Shown here: positions 1-6,135 of the stretch, piece by piece
Position numbering within the stretch: position 1 is the first letter of the stretch
How the letters are laid out: every line of letters starts with the position of its first letter
Assembly: GCA_027023665.1 (NCBI GenBank)
Contig: JALVUY010000114.1
Span: forward strand, 1-9,597
Direction: 5' to 3'
DNA: 9,597 bases
Source of the DNA: Methanocaldococcaceae archaeon
Lineage (GTDB): Archaea; AGJL01; Methanococci; Methanococcales; Methanocaldococcaceae
Notes under the pieces: model-generated
Seen by the model: only the letters and a program-made list of their open reading frames with translations
Database searches by the model: none
What the model was told of the DNA's origin: nothing
Made by a program: the position numbers and the translations under genes

Positions 1-681
1 ATTATCTTCACTTAATTTTTCCATTCTTTTTATTCTATCTTTCTCCTCCCATTTTTTTCCAGTATATCTCTTACCTATAACATAAACTTCAGCACTTTCC
101 TTTCTTGATGCCTGTGGCTTTGTAATATAAACTTTTTCAAAGTATTTTTTAACCAAATTAACATAATCATTTACCATATCTCCATAGAATACTTTGGCAA
201 CAAAATTTCCTCTCTCTTTAAGCATTTCAGTTGCTATCTGTAAAGCAGTTGTTACCAAATCTATTGAACGAGCGTGATCTACATCCCAATAACCACTTAT
301 GTTTGGAGAAGCATCACATATAACTACATCTACCTTTTTCTCTTCGTTTGGAATTAATTCCCTAATTTTATTTAGATTTTCTTCCAAAGTAAAATCTCCT
401 CTTATTGCTACCACATTGTCATATTCAAATGGCTTAACTGGTTGTAAATCAATTCCTATAACAAAACCTTTATCTCCAACGATTTCTCTTGCAACTTGCA
501 TCCAGCCACCAGGAGCACATCCTAAATCTAAAACTATCTTTCCTGGCTTGATAACATTAAACTTTTCGTTTAACTGTATAAGTTTGAAAGAAGCTCTTGA
601 ACGATATTTAAGTTTTTTAGCCAATTTGTAGTAAAAATCTCTCTTTCTTTGTAATAACCATCTTTTGTCTTTTCTACCCAT
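1..681 (-). CDS. rlmE: 23S rRNA 2'-O-ribose methyltransferase, RlmE/FtsJ family (3' end beyond window)
   Basis: Transfers a methyl group from S-adenosylmethionine to a ribose 2'-OH of 23S rRNA (the FtsJ/RrmJ reaction), in the cytoplasm on the large subunit. The reverse strand from ATG at 681 reads 227 codons without a stop to the window edge, so the C-terminus is missing. Visible features: a basic N-terminus with YRSRASFKL (residues 26-34), SAM motif [11 protein letters not shown] (51-60), an acidic residue after strand 2 (GIDL, 76-79), CDASPNISG (122-130), AKVFYG (162-167) and SAEVYVI (196-202). The K-D-K-E catalytic tetrad is therefore present as K33, D123, K163 and E198, close to the spacing in E. 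coli RrmJ. The start is supported by GGTGA at 687-691, five bases upstream. A GTG three codons earlier overlaps that site and is less likely. Some archaeal members carry a C-terminal TRAM domain; whether this one does cannot be seen. Confidence 0.93.
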   Translation of the reverse strand, partial: MGRKDKRWLLQRKRDFYYKLAKKLKYRSRASFKLIQLNEKFNVIKPGKIVLDLGCAPGGWMQVAREIVGDKGFVIGIDLQPVKPFEYDNVVAIRGDFTLEENLNKIRELIPNEEKKVDVVICDASPNISGYWDVDHARSIDLVTTALQIATEMLKERGNFVAKVFYGDMVNDYVNLVKKYFEKVYITKPQASRKESAEVYVIGKRYTGKKWEEKDRIKRMEKLSEDN

Positions 682-707
682 AAATTTCACCAATAATTTT
701 TTAATAT

Positions 708-722
708 CTTTATATATTTATT
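708..722 (-). promoter_or_regulatory. Probable BRE/TATA promoter of rlmE
   Basis: On the minus strand this reads AATAAATATATAAAG, an A-rich BRE-like stretch followed by a TATA box. It lies about 30-40 bases upstream of the rlmE ATG, so initiation about 25 bases downstream would give a very short leader that just includes the GGTGA ribosome binding site. Inferred from consensus only. Confidence 0.5.
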
Positions 723-749
723 TGTTTGTTTTTGTAGGTTATTGTTCAA

Positions 750-773
750 TGTTTAAATATAATGCTATAAAAA
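750..773 (+). promoter_or_regulatory. Probable promoter region of the flippase gene
   Basis: The plus strand has TTTAAATATA at 752-761 and a second TATA-like string GCTATAAAAA at 764-773. Either would place initiation roughly at 785-800, leaving a short A-rich leader before the ATG at 819. Which one is used cannot be decided from sequence. Together with the minus-strand box at 708-722 this makes 682-818 a divergent promoter region; nothing else is evident in it. Confidence 0.4.
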
Positions 774-818
774 ATAAAAACCAATAAAAAATAACAAAAA
801 TTAAAAAAGTTGATTCCT

Positions 819-2078
819 ATGAGTTTGGCAAAGGATAGCATTTACATATTATTGTCTAATTTGTATTCAAAAGGTATGGCTTATTTATTTTATTTAATAA
901 CTGCAATTTTATTAGGAACAGAGGCGTTTGGAATTTTAAAAGGATTATTACCAATTGCCGACACTTTAACTATTTTTTTCTCTTCTGGAATTCCTCCTGC
1001 AATAGCAAAATTCTTAGCAGAGGAAAAGGATGTAAATATTAATAAATACATTCCAATACTGTTATCTATGGTTTTATTTTCTATTATTGGCTTTTTAATA
1101 ACTCCCTACATAAAATACATATTGGGAGGACACTATTTATCTATAGATAATTCATTATATTTTGCGATTGGTTTATGTATAATAACATCAACTTTAATAG
1201 CCTTTTCAAGAGGAATACTTCAAGGACTATTAAAGATTAAACATCTATCAACTACATGGATTGTTGAATATACTGTGAAGGTTATTTTAGTATTTCTTTT
1301 AACTTTATACTTTGGGATTTTTGGCTCATTATTGTCTATATCTCTATCTTACTTAATATCAGGAATTTTTGGAGTTTATTTAGTTTATAGAATCTTATAT
1401 AAAGAAGCAAAACTTAAATTAAAACTTCAAAAAATAAAAAACATAGTAAAAAGCAGTATAAAAAACATTTTCTCAGATTTCAATTTAAAGGTTTTAAAAT
1501 ACTCTACTCCTATTGCCTTAACTTCATCATCTTACAGGTTATTTGGAGATATTGATAACATTATTATAATGTCTATTATGGGAGGATTTTGGAGTGGAAT
1601 TTATGGATATTCCTCTTTAATATCAAGAGGAATATTTATGTTTGCTTCTGCTATTTCTATCCCTTTACTACCTAGAATTTCAAAAACCAAAGACTTAAGT
1701 ATATTAAAAAATGGTATAATTCAAAATACTCTTTTTTCATCAATTTTTGTTATTGGTTGTTTATTTTTCCCAGAAATTCCTTTAAAAGCATTTTTTAATG
1801 TTGTAAATCCAGAAGGTATCTTATGTTTAAGAATTTTGGCAATCTCTTCATTATTTATGAGTTACTATACCTTAATATCTACGACATTACAGGGCTTAGG
1901 ATATGCAAAAATATCATTCTATATAATTTTGTTTGGAATAATTTTAAATATTATTCTAAATTTAATTTTAGTAAAACTCTATGGAATCGTTGGGGGTAGT
2001 TTAGCCACATTAATAACATCAATAACCATATTTTTAGTTGGTGTTTTTGTAATTTTAAAGAAAAATAGAAATCTTTAA
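819..2078 (+). CDS. Polysaccharide / lipid-linked oligosaccharide flippase-like membrane protein (MOP superfamily)
   Basis: An integral membrane protein of 419 residues with about 12 predicted helices in two halves, separated by a lysine-rich loop near residues 194-225. It resembles the polysaccharide-biosynthesis transporters (RfbX/Wzx-like, COG2244) of the MOP exporter superfamily. Family-like features are the N-terminal SNLYSKGMAYLFYL region, the FSSGIPPAIAKFLAE segment around residue 60, and the second-half segment near residues 230-255 that starts YSTPIALTSS. Members move polyprenyl-linked sugars across the membrane, which would suit N-glycan, S-layer or exopolysaccharide assembly; the actual cargo is unknown. 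I chose ATG 819 because GTTGAT (809-814), a weak ribosome binding site, lies four bases upstream; an in-frame TTG at 810 overlaps that site. The gene is complete, divergent from rlmE and convergent with the hydrolase at 2087. Other MOP branches, such as MurJ-like proteins, cannot be excluded. Confidence 0.82.
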   Translation: MSLAKDSIYILLSNLYSKGMAYLFYLITAILLGTEAFGILKGLLPIADTLTIFFSSGIPPAIAKFLAEEKDVNINKYIPILLSMVLFSIIGFLITPYIKYILGGHYLSIDNSLYFAIGLCIITSTLIAFSRGILQGLLKIKHLSTTWIVEYTVKVILVFLLTLYFGIFGSLLSISLSYLISGIFGVYLVYRILYKEAKLKLKLQKIKNIVKSSIKNIFSDFNLKVLKYSTPIALTSSSYRLFGDIDNIIIMSIMGGFWSGIYGYSSLISRGIFMFASAISIPLLPRISKTKDLSILKNGIIQNTLFSSIFVIGCLFFPEIPLKAFFNVVNPEGILCLRILAISSLFMSYYTLISTTLQGLGYAKISFYIILFGIILNIILNLILVKLYGIVGGSLATLITSITIFLVGVFVILKKNRNL

Positions 2079-2086
2079 TTTTTAAA

Positions 2087-2887
2087 TTATTTCATTAACT
2101 GATACTTATAATAGCCATTTAAAAGCTCAACTTTTAATCCTAACTTTGCTGGAATTACTTCAATTCCTGTGTTTTGTGAAATATACTCCGCCTCTAACTG
2201 AGGATTAGTCATTCTAACTCCCATATGTGTTATTATTAACAATTCTGGCTTTTTGTTCATTGAATTTATTAAGTCAATAACATCGTTTGAACATAAATGT
2301 CCTTTAATTCTTTCATTTTTCTTTCTAACAACATTAGCTATTAAAATTCTAACTCCGTCAAAATCCTCAATAAGTTCTGGAATAAATTCTGTATCTGAAG
2401 TATAACCAATATCTCCAAAAACTGTTGATAATCTAAATCCTATACCAAAAGGATCTCCATGCTTAGTATGTGTTGCTGTTAAAGTTGTGTCATACAGCTC
2501 TATTTTGTCTCCTGGATATAAAACCTGAACTTTTTCAAGTTTTGACTGATGATACTTAGATACTATATATTCATACTCTCCAAAACCTTCAACAACTGAG
2601 AGATTTCCCAAAAAAATTCCTCTTTTTTTTGTCATTCCCTGGGTCATTGCCTCAACAATAATCTCTCCATCAGTATAATGATCTGGATGACAGTGAGAGA
2701 TAAATAAAACATTAGTTCTCCAAGGAGATATTTTTAGTTCGTTTAATCTTACAATAGCCCCTGGTCCAGGATCTACATGCATTCTAAGTTCATTGGTGTG
2801 AATTCTAAATCCTCCTGTGGCTCTTTTTTGGGTAATTGTAGCCCATCGACCACCACCACTACCTAAAAATATAATCTCTACCCTCAA
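2087..2887 (-). CDS. Metallo-beta-lactamase-fold hydrolase (RNase Z / PhnP-like superfamily), substrate unknown
   Basis: A complete 266-residue soluble protein of the metallo-beta-lactamase fold. It starts with the first strand of the fold and a glycine-rich turn (IIFLGSGGGRW, residues 5-15), then DPGPGA (39-44). The dinuclear metal motif HCHPDH gives H65, H67, D69 and H70. Further likely ligands are H140 or H143 (THTKHGD), D165 (YTSDTEF) and H221 (ITHMG). H197 in IKGHL resembles the extra histidine of the RNase Z-like branch. The domain fills the protein, with no beta-CASP insertion, so it is not a CPSF/RNase J type nuclease. The substrate could be a nucleic acid or a cyclic or phosphate ester. 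The start appears to be TTG at 2887, preceded by GTGGT (2891-2895); no in-frame ATG lies nearby, and the first strand of the fold begins right after it. It lies 55 bases downstream of the lipoprotein gene and may be an operon member or have its own weak promoter. Confidence 0.85.
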   Translation of the reverse strand: MRVEIIFLGSGGGRWATITQKRATGGFRIHTNELRMHVDPGPGAIVRLNELKISPWRTNVLFISHCHPDHYTDGEIIVEAMTQGMTKKRGIFLGNLSVVEGFGEYEYIVSKYHQSKLEKVQVLYPGDKIELYDTTLTATHTKHGDPFGIGFRLSTVFGDIGYTSDTEFIPELIEDFDGVRILIANVVRKKNERIKGHLCSNDVIDLINSMNKKPELLIITHMGVRMTNPQLEAEYISQNTGIEVIPAKLGLKVELLNGYYKYQLMK

Positions 2888-2913
2888 AATACCACAACCC
2901 CATACAATTTTGT

Positions 2914-2930
2914 TTTTAATAAATTTAAAG
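2914..2930 (-). promoter_or_regulatory. Possible weak promoter of the metallo-hydrolase gene
   Basis: On the minus strand CTTTAAATTTATTAAAA lies in the 55-base gap before the TTG start at 2887. It resembles a BRE/TATA element, and initiation about 25 bases downstream would give a nearly leaderless message. The match is loose and the region is AT-rich, so this is only suggestive; read-through from the upstream cluster is equally possible. Confidence 0.25.
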
Positions 2931-2942
2931 TGTTTTTATTTA

Positions 2943-3464
2943 TTAGCTTTGTCTACATACTACATGGTTGTAGGATCCGTTTACACATATCTCTATATAA
3001 GGATAAGTTATAACCATAGCTACAAAATCCTTTGGAGGAGTAACATTATAGTAGACGATAATTCCATTAGATGTTTTCGTTACATTTATAATGTTTATTT
3101 TATATCCTGCTGTGGGCATTTCTCCTAAATTTATAACTATAAAGGTTTTATTATATTCATTATAGTAATAATAGCTACTCTGTTTTTCTCCAAAAGAGCC
3201 ATAGGCGATTATTTCATAATTTAAAAGTTTTGTTGAGCTATTTTTAATTTTATTTTCAGTTATATTTTGTAATTTAGAATTATTAAAATTGTAGTTAGGA
3301 TTATAAACAGTATTATTATAATCATAACAATTAGATGAATTTTCTATATTTGATTTATTTTTATTTGTAATAGAATAGTTTTTATGTATTTCAGAATCTT
3401 CAAAACATCCACAGAATAATACAACAAAAATAAGAAAAAGGAAGAATATTTTTATAGTTTTCAT
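2943..3464 (-). CDS. Sequon-rich surface lipoprotein with a PrcB_C-like domain
   Basis: A 173-residue protein with a signal peptide: basic start MKTIK, a hydrophobic core at about residues 6-17, then FCGC with Cys20 as the probable lipid-attached residue. The -3 position is Phe rather than the usual Leu, so the lipobox is imperfect. Residues 22-82 are an Asn-rich, low-complexity linker. Residues about 83-165 resemble the PrcB C-terminal domain: YGSFGEKQ, then GEMPTAGYKINI (114-125), then a PP...TYPYIEI stretch (143-159). PrcB was named from a bacterial dentilisin protease complex subunit; the role of archaeal copies is unknown. There are 11 N-X-S/T sequons, consistent with an exported, N-glycosylated protein. 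Cys160 and Cys170 could form a disulphide. The ATG overlaps the uppS stop (ATGA), and a perfect GGAGGT lies seven bases upstream, inside uppS, so the two are translationally coupled. Confidence 0.72.
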   Translation of the reverse strand: MKTIKIFFLFLIFVVLFCGCFEDSEIHKNYSITNKNKSNIENSSNCYDYNNTVYNPNYNFNNSKLQNITENKIKNSSTKLLNYEIIAYGSFGEKQSSYYYYNEYNKTFIVINLGEMPTAGYKINIINVTKTSNGIIVYYNVTPPKDFVAMVITYPYIEICVNGSYNHVVCRQS

Positions 3465-4339
3465 CTACCAAACCTCCTCTGCCTTCTTTGATATTCTCTA
3501 ATAGCTCTTAAAAAATCTATCCTTCTAAATAATGGCCAGTATATATCGCAAAAATATAACTCTGAATAGGAACTCTGCCATATTAGAAAATTGCTAATCC
3601 TCTCTTCTCCAGAAGTTCTAATAATTAAATCTGGGTTTGGATATTGTAAATCAGCAGTATATAGATGTTTATCTATTAATTCTTTATCAATATCGTCTGG
3701 ATCAATTTCACCCATTTTAACTTTCCATGCTATCTTTTTAACTGCGTCAATTATTTCCTGTTGTCCTCCATAAGCTACGGCGATATTTACAAAAAAATTG
3801 TTATAGTTTTTCGTTTTATCTTCAGCATATTTTATAGCTCTTTGAACATTTTCTGGTAATAAGTGAATTCTACCAATTGCTCTAACTCTAACTTTAAATT
3901 TATGTATTTCCTTATCGTCAGCAATTTCATAAAACTTTTTTTCAAAGAGTTCCATAAGTTTATTGACTTCATCTTTAGGTCTATTAAAATTTTCAGTAGA
4001 AAAAGCATATAATGTAACTACTTTAATCCCCAACTCTCTCGCCCATCTTAAAACCTCTCTAACTTTCTCAGCCCCTAAGTAGTGCCCATAATATCTATCC
4101 TTCCCATAAATTTCAGCAGTTCTTCTATTACCATCCATAATTATGGCTACGTGTTTTGGTAAATTATCTTTATCAATAGATTCCTCTAATATTTTCTCGT
4201 AAATTTTTAAAATCTTTGACTTTTCCAAAAATTTATAAAAATCTAAAACTACCCTTTTACCAATACTCTTTAATTTTTTGGTTAATTTATAGTTATTTTT
4301 ATTTTTTACATTAATTGAGCTATTTTTTGAATAAATCAA
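3461..4339 (-). CDS. uppS: Long-chain cis-prenyl (undecaprenyl-type) diphosphate synthase
   Basis: Condenses isopentenyl diphosphate with an allylic diphosphate in cis; archaeal enzymes start from geranylgeranyl diphosphate and make the carrier lipid for surface glycans and N-glycosylation. Counting from the TTG start (292 residues), motifs are HVAIIMDGNRR with catalytic D69, GHYLGAEKVREVL (85-97), LYAFSTENFNRP (110-121), PDLIIRTSGEERISNFLIWQ (236-255) and SELYF (259-263), ending in a basic RRQRRFGR tail. About 60 basic residues precede the catalytic core, longer than in E. coli UppS. Start: GGTGA (4345-4349) is five bases before TTG 4339. The in-frame GTG at 4348 (295 residues) lies inside that GGTGA and has no site of its own, so TTG is preferred. 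The gene start overlaps the end of mtxX by 20 bases, and its stop overlaps the lipoprotein ATG. Confidence 0.93.
   Translation of the reverse strand: MIYSKNSSINVKNKNNYKLTKKLKSIGKRVVLDFYKFLEKSKILKIYEKILEESIDKDNLPKHVAIIMDGNRRTAEIYGKDRYYGHYLGAEKVREVLRWARELGIKVVTLYAFSTENFNRPKDEVNKLMELFEKKFYEIADDKEIHKFKVRVRAIGRIHLLPENVQRAIKYAEDKTKNYNNFFVNIAVAYGGQQEIIDAVKKIAWKVKMGEIDPDDIDKELIDKHLYTADLQYPNPDLIIRTSGEERISNFLIWQSSYSELYFCDIYWPLFRRIDFLRAIREYQRRQRRFGR
3472..3477 (-). promoter_or_regulatory. Strong ribosome binding site for the lipoprotein gene
   Basis: GGAGGT on the minus strand, seven bases before the ATG at 3464, matches the archaeal anti-Shine-Dalgarno sequence perfectly. It lies within the last codons of uppS and is the strongest such site I see in the window, suggesting efficient re-initiation after UppS. 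Confidence 0.75.
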
Positions 4340-5060
4340 AACTTTCACCTGCTAAAAATTTGACAGCATTATAATATCTCTTCCAATTAGCATTTCTACT
4401 CGTATCTATAAAGTTTATATTTTTATCTGATAAAATAACTGCCCCATACCCATGAACTTTGCAAACTAAACCTAAGCATCTAAAAATGAGATTTCCAGAA
4501 ATTCCATCAATGGCTATAATAATATTGCAATCATCTTTTAAATATTCTTCTATTAATATACCCTTATGTATTATATTAAGCTTACCTTTAAAATACTCTA
4601 AGATTTTTTCAGCTTCGTATATTGTCTCGTCTACAATTTTGTTTCTACCTAAGTCAGTTAATCTTCCACCAGAGAGTAAAGCAACTTTTGGCTCAATATT
4701 ATAGGATTTTAAAAATTTGGAGGAGAGTTCAATAATCTTTATTTTATCTTTTATTCTTTCATCTTTATTTTCAGATATATCATCAATGCCTACTGGTGAA
4801 AGTAAAAAAATATTGTTTGTGAAAGGGTTTTTTAAAATAGATGCTCTATAAAATTTCCCTATTTTTTCTCTTAAATATGGAATAACTTTTGATGAAGATA
4901 AAGAACCTCTAACAGCTCCTTTTAATTCTTTTGATAATAATTTATCTACTAACTCTTTTGGATCTTCTATTAATACAACATCAATTCCCTCTTCTTTTAA
5001 TTTATTGTATGCTTTTAAAATTTCTTCTTTATTTTCTTCTCCTAAACCTATCGCATACAT
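4320..5060 (-). CDS. mtxX: MtxX / methanogenesis marker protein 4, phosphotransacylase-like
   Basis: A 246-residue soluble protein that I recognise as MtxX (methanogenesis marker protein 4, COG4002). It was once annotated as a subunit X of tetrahydromethanopterin S-methyltransferase, but I see no SAM-binding or corrinoid motif. Instead the sequence follows the phosphate acetyl/butyryltransferase pattern: VRGSLSSS near residue 50, VALLSGGR (126-133), a central acidic DET helix, an IDGISGN motif (184-190) matching the D-x-x-x-GN of that family, and IDTSR (218-222) matching the family's conserved T-S-R. The protein is shorter than the usual 300-330 residues. It follows the DUF1464 kinase-like gene after 10 bases and overlaps uppS. 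ATG 5060 is chosen because GTGAT (5065-5069) lies four bases upstream; the GTG inside it is an alternative start three codons earlier. Substrate and reaction are unknown. Confidence 0.85.
   Translation of the reverse strand: MYAIGLGEENKEEILKAYNKLKEEGIDVVLIEDPKELVDKLLSKELKGAVRGSLSSSKVIPYLREKIGKFYRASILKNPFTNNIFLLSPVGIDDISENKDERIKDKIKIIELSSKFLKSYNIEPKVALLSGGRLTDLGRNKIVDETIYEAEKILEYFKGKLNIIHKGILIEEYLKDDCNIIIAIDGISGNLIFRCLGLVCKVHGYGAVILSDKNINFIDTSRNANWKRYYNAVKFLAGESFDLFKK
4345..4349 (-). promoter_or_regulatory. Ribosome binding site deciding the uppS start
   Basis: GGTGA on the minus strand inside the 3' end of mtxX. It sits five bases before a TTG codon and contains the competing GTG codon, which argues for TTG 4339 as the true uppS start and for coupling to mtxX translation. 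Confidence 0.6.
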
Positions 5061-5070
5061 AGTTATCACT

Positions 5071-6054
5071 TTAAAACTCTACTTCAATTCCCAATATATT
5101 CCTTTTACCTTTTAAAATGTCCTCAGCTATTAACGCCCCTCCAATTGCTCCACTCTCTCCATATAAAACATATACTCTATATTCAACAAATTCTTTAATT
5201 CTTTTAGGAATATTTATAGGCTCTTTGAGAGTTCCAATAGATCCTGCTAAAACAACTCTCCTTTTGTTTTTATCTAACAAAGGTAATAAACTGTTAATTT
5301 CCATAGAAACGGAAAGTATTAAACTGTCAATAGCCAATTTACAATTTTCATCAGTAAAGTAATTTTTAATGATTTCTTCTTTTGTATTTTCTACACCTTT
5401 GTAAAGTTTTGCTATTTTAACAACTCCTGCCTTAGAAAAAGCCTCATTAGCCGTAATTTTTTTACTATCTATATCTCTTATCATCTCTAAATCTATAGGG
5501 CCGTGTAAAATACCACAGGCTCCAATACAAGCATCAAACCCTCCAAAAATTTTGCCATCTTTTATTAGCAAAGTTACAGTATTTGATGAAATGTCTGACA
5601 AAACAAAATCATTAAATCCAAATAATTTGTGTGCATAGTAAGAAATTGAGACTTTCTCTGGAGAGGCTATGTGAGAATATAACGCTCTAAATCTTCTATC
5701 TAAGCACTCTATTCCTCTATGTAACCCTGGGATAACTACTGTTGGAATATTTGATTCTTTAATTTCATCATAAACTTTTGTACCTCCTCCAATCTTTTCT
5801 CCAGCCCCTTCTATGCTTAAAACTCCTCTGTTTTTGACTTTTTCTATTGGTAGAATTTTATTTATACCATCTCCCATTGAGTAAGTTAAAGCAATTAAAT
5901 CAATATCCTCCAAAGAAACATATTTTTTTAACTCATCTAAATATGATTTTTCTTTTAATTCACTCCTTTTTAATTTGAATATTATTTTTTTGTGATTATT
6001 TTTTATACATGTTGTAATTCCAGATGTTCCGTGATCTATGCCCACTGTTATCAT
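5071..6054 (-). CDS. DUF1464 family ASKHA-fold protein, predicted acyl (butyrate-like) kinase
   Basis: A 327-residue soluble protein of the DUF1464 family (COG2441, described as predicted butyrate kinase). It shows the actin/sugar kinase/Hsp70 nucleotide-binding layout: phosphate-1 loop VGIDHGTSG (residues 4-12), phosphate-2-like strand SDISSNTVTLLI (153-164) followed by IFGGFDACIGACG, adenosine motif VVLAGSIG (267-274) and a closing GESGAIGGALIAED (299-312). These indicate ATP binding; the substrate is not visible. Being first in a cluster with the phosphotransacylase-like mtxX suggests an acyl-phosphate step, by analogy with buk/ptb and ack/pta pairs. I place the start at ATG 6054, where GAGGGAT (6058-6064) gives a ribosome binding site. 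The ATG at 6069 (332 residues) has no such site and would add five residues before the conserved first strand, and the likely promoter would leave it almost leaderless. Confidence 0.85.
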   Translation of the reverse strand: MITVGIDHGTSGITTCIKNNHKKIIFKLKRSELKEKSYLDELKKYVSLEDIDLIALTYSMGDGINKILPIEKVKNRGVLSIEGAGEKIGGGTKVYDEIKESNIPTVVIPGLHRGIECLDRRFRALYSHIASPEKVSISYYAHKLFGFNDFVLSDISSNTVTLLIKDGKIFGGFDACIGACGILHGPIDLEMIRDIDSKKITANEAFSKAGVVKIAKLYKGVENTKEEIIKNYFTDENCKLAIDSLILSVSMEINSLLPLLDKNKRRVVLAGSIGTLKEPINIPKRIKEFVEYRVYVLYGESGAIGGALIAEDILKGKRNILGIEVEF

Positions 6055-6091
6055 ACTATCCCTCTTCATGTTTAGTAATATAGATTAACGT

Positions 6092-6105
6092 AAATTTTAT
6101 ATAGT
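6092..6105. promoter_or_regulatory. Divergent BRE/TATA promoter shared by the DUF1464 cluster and the ABC operon
   Basis: The plus strand reads AAATTTTATATAGT, an excellent match to the methanococcal BRE/TATA consensus, placing initiation near 6125, about 11 bases before the permease ATG. Read on the minus strand the same bases give ACTATATAAAATTT, a TATA box that would start transcription near 6072, about 18 bases before the DUF1464 ATG at 6054. No other good TATA element for the minus direction is visible in the 81-base gap. Confidence 0.5.
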
Positions 6106-6135
6106 TAAGTAGTTTAATTACCACTGGGGATAAGT

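Noticed and set aside
299..631. Plus-strand open frame of 110 codons opposite rlmE
   Set aside because: It is antisense to the well-conserved methyltransferase, has no family signature and no ribosome binding site.
771..808. A-rich stretch with repeated CAATAAAAA/ATAACAAAAA-like words before the flippase gene
   Set aside because: Looked like short direct repeats, but the copies are imperfect and such runs are common in untranslated leaders of this AT-rich type of genome.
2817..3128. Plus-strand open frame spanning the gap between the hydrolase and lipoprotein genes
   Set aside because: Composition is that of a complement shadow, and it overlaps two supported minus-strand genes and their junction.
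3461..3470. Possible frameshift or fusion between uppS and the lipoprotein gene
   Set aside because: The 4-base ATGA overlap is a normal coupled arrangement: uppS ends after the family's usual basic tail, and the next protein begins with a proper signal peptide.
4320..5060. MtxX as a subunit of the methyl-tetrahydromethanopterin:coenzyme M methyltransferase
   Set aside because: It lacks methyltransferase or corrinoid-binding motifs, is not beside the mtr operon here, and its motifs fit a phosphotransacylase-like fold better.
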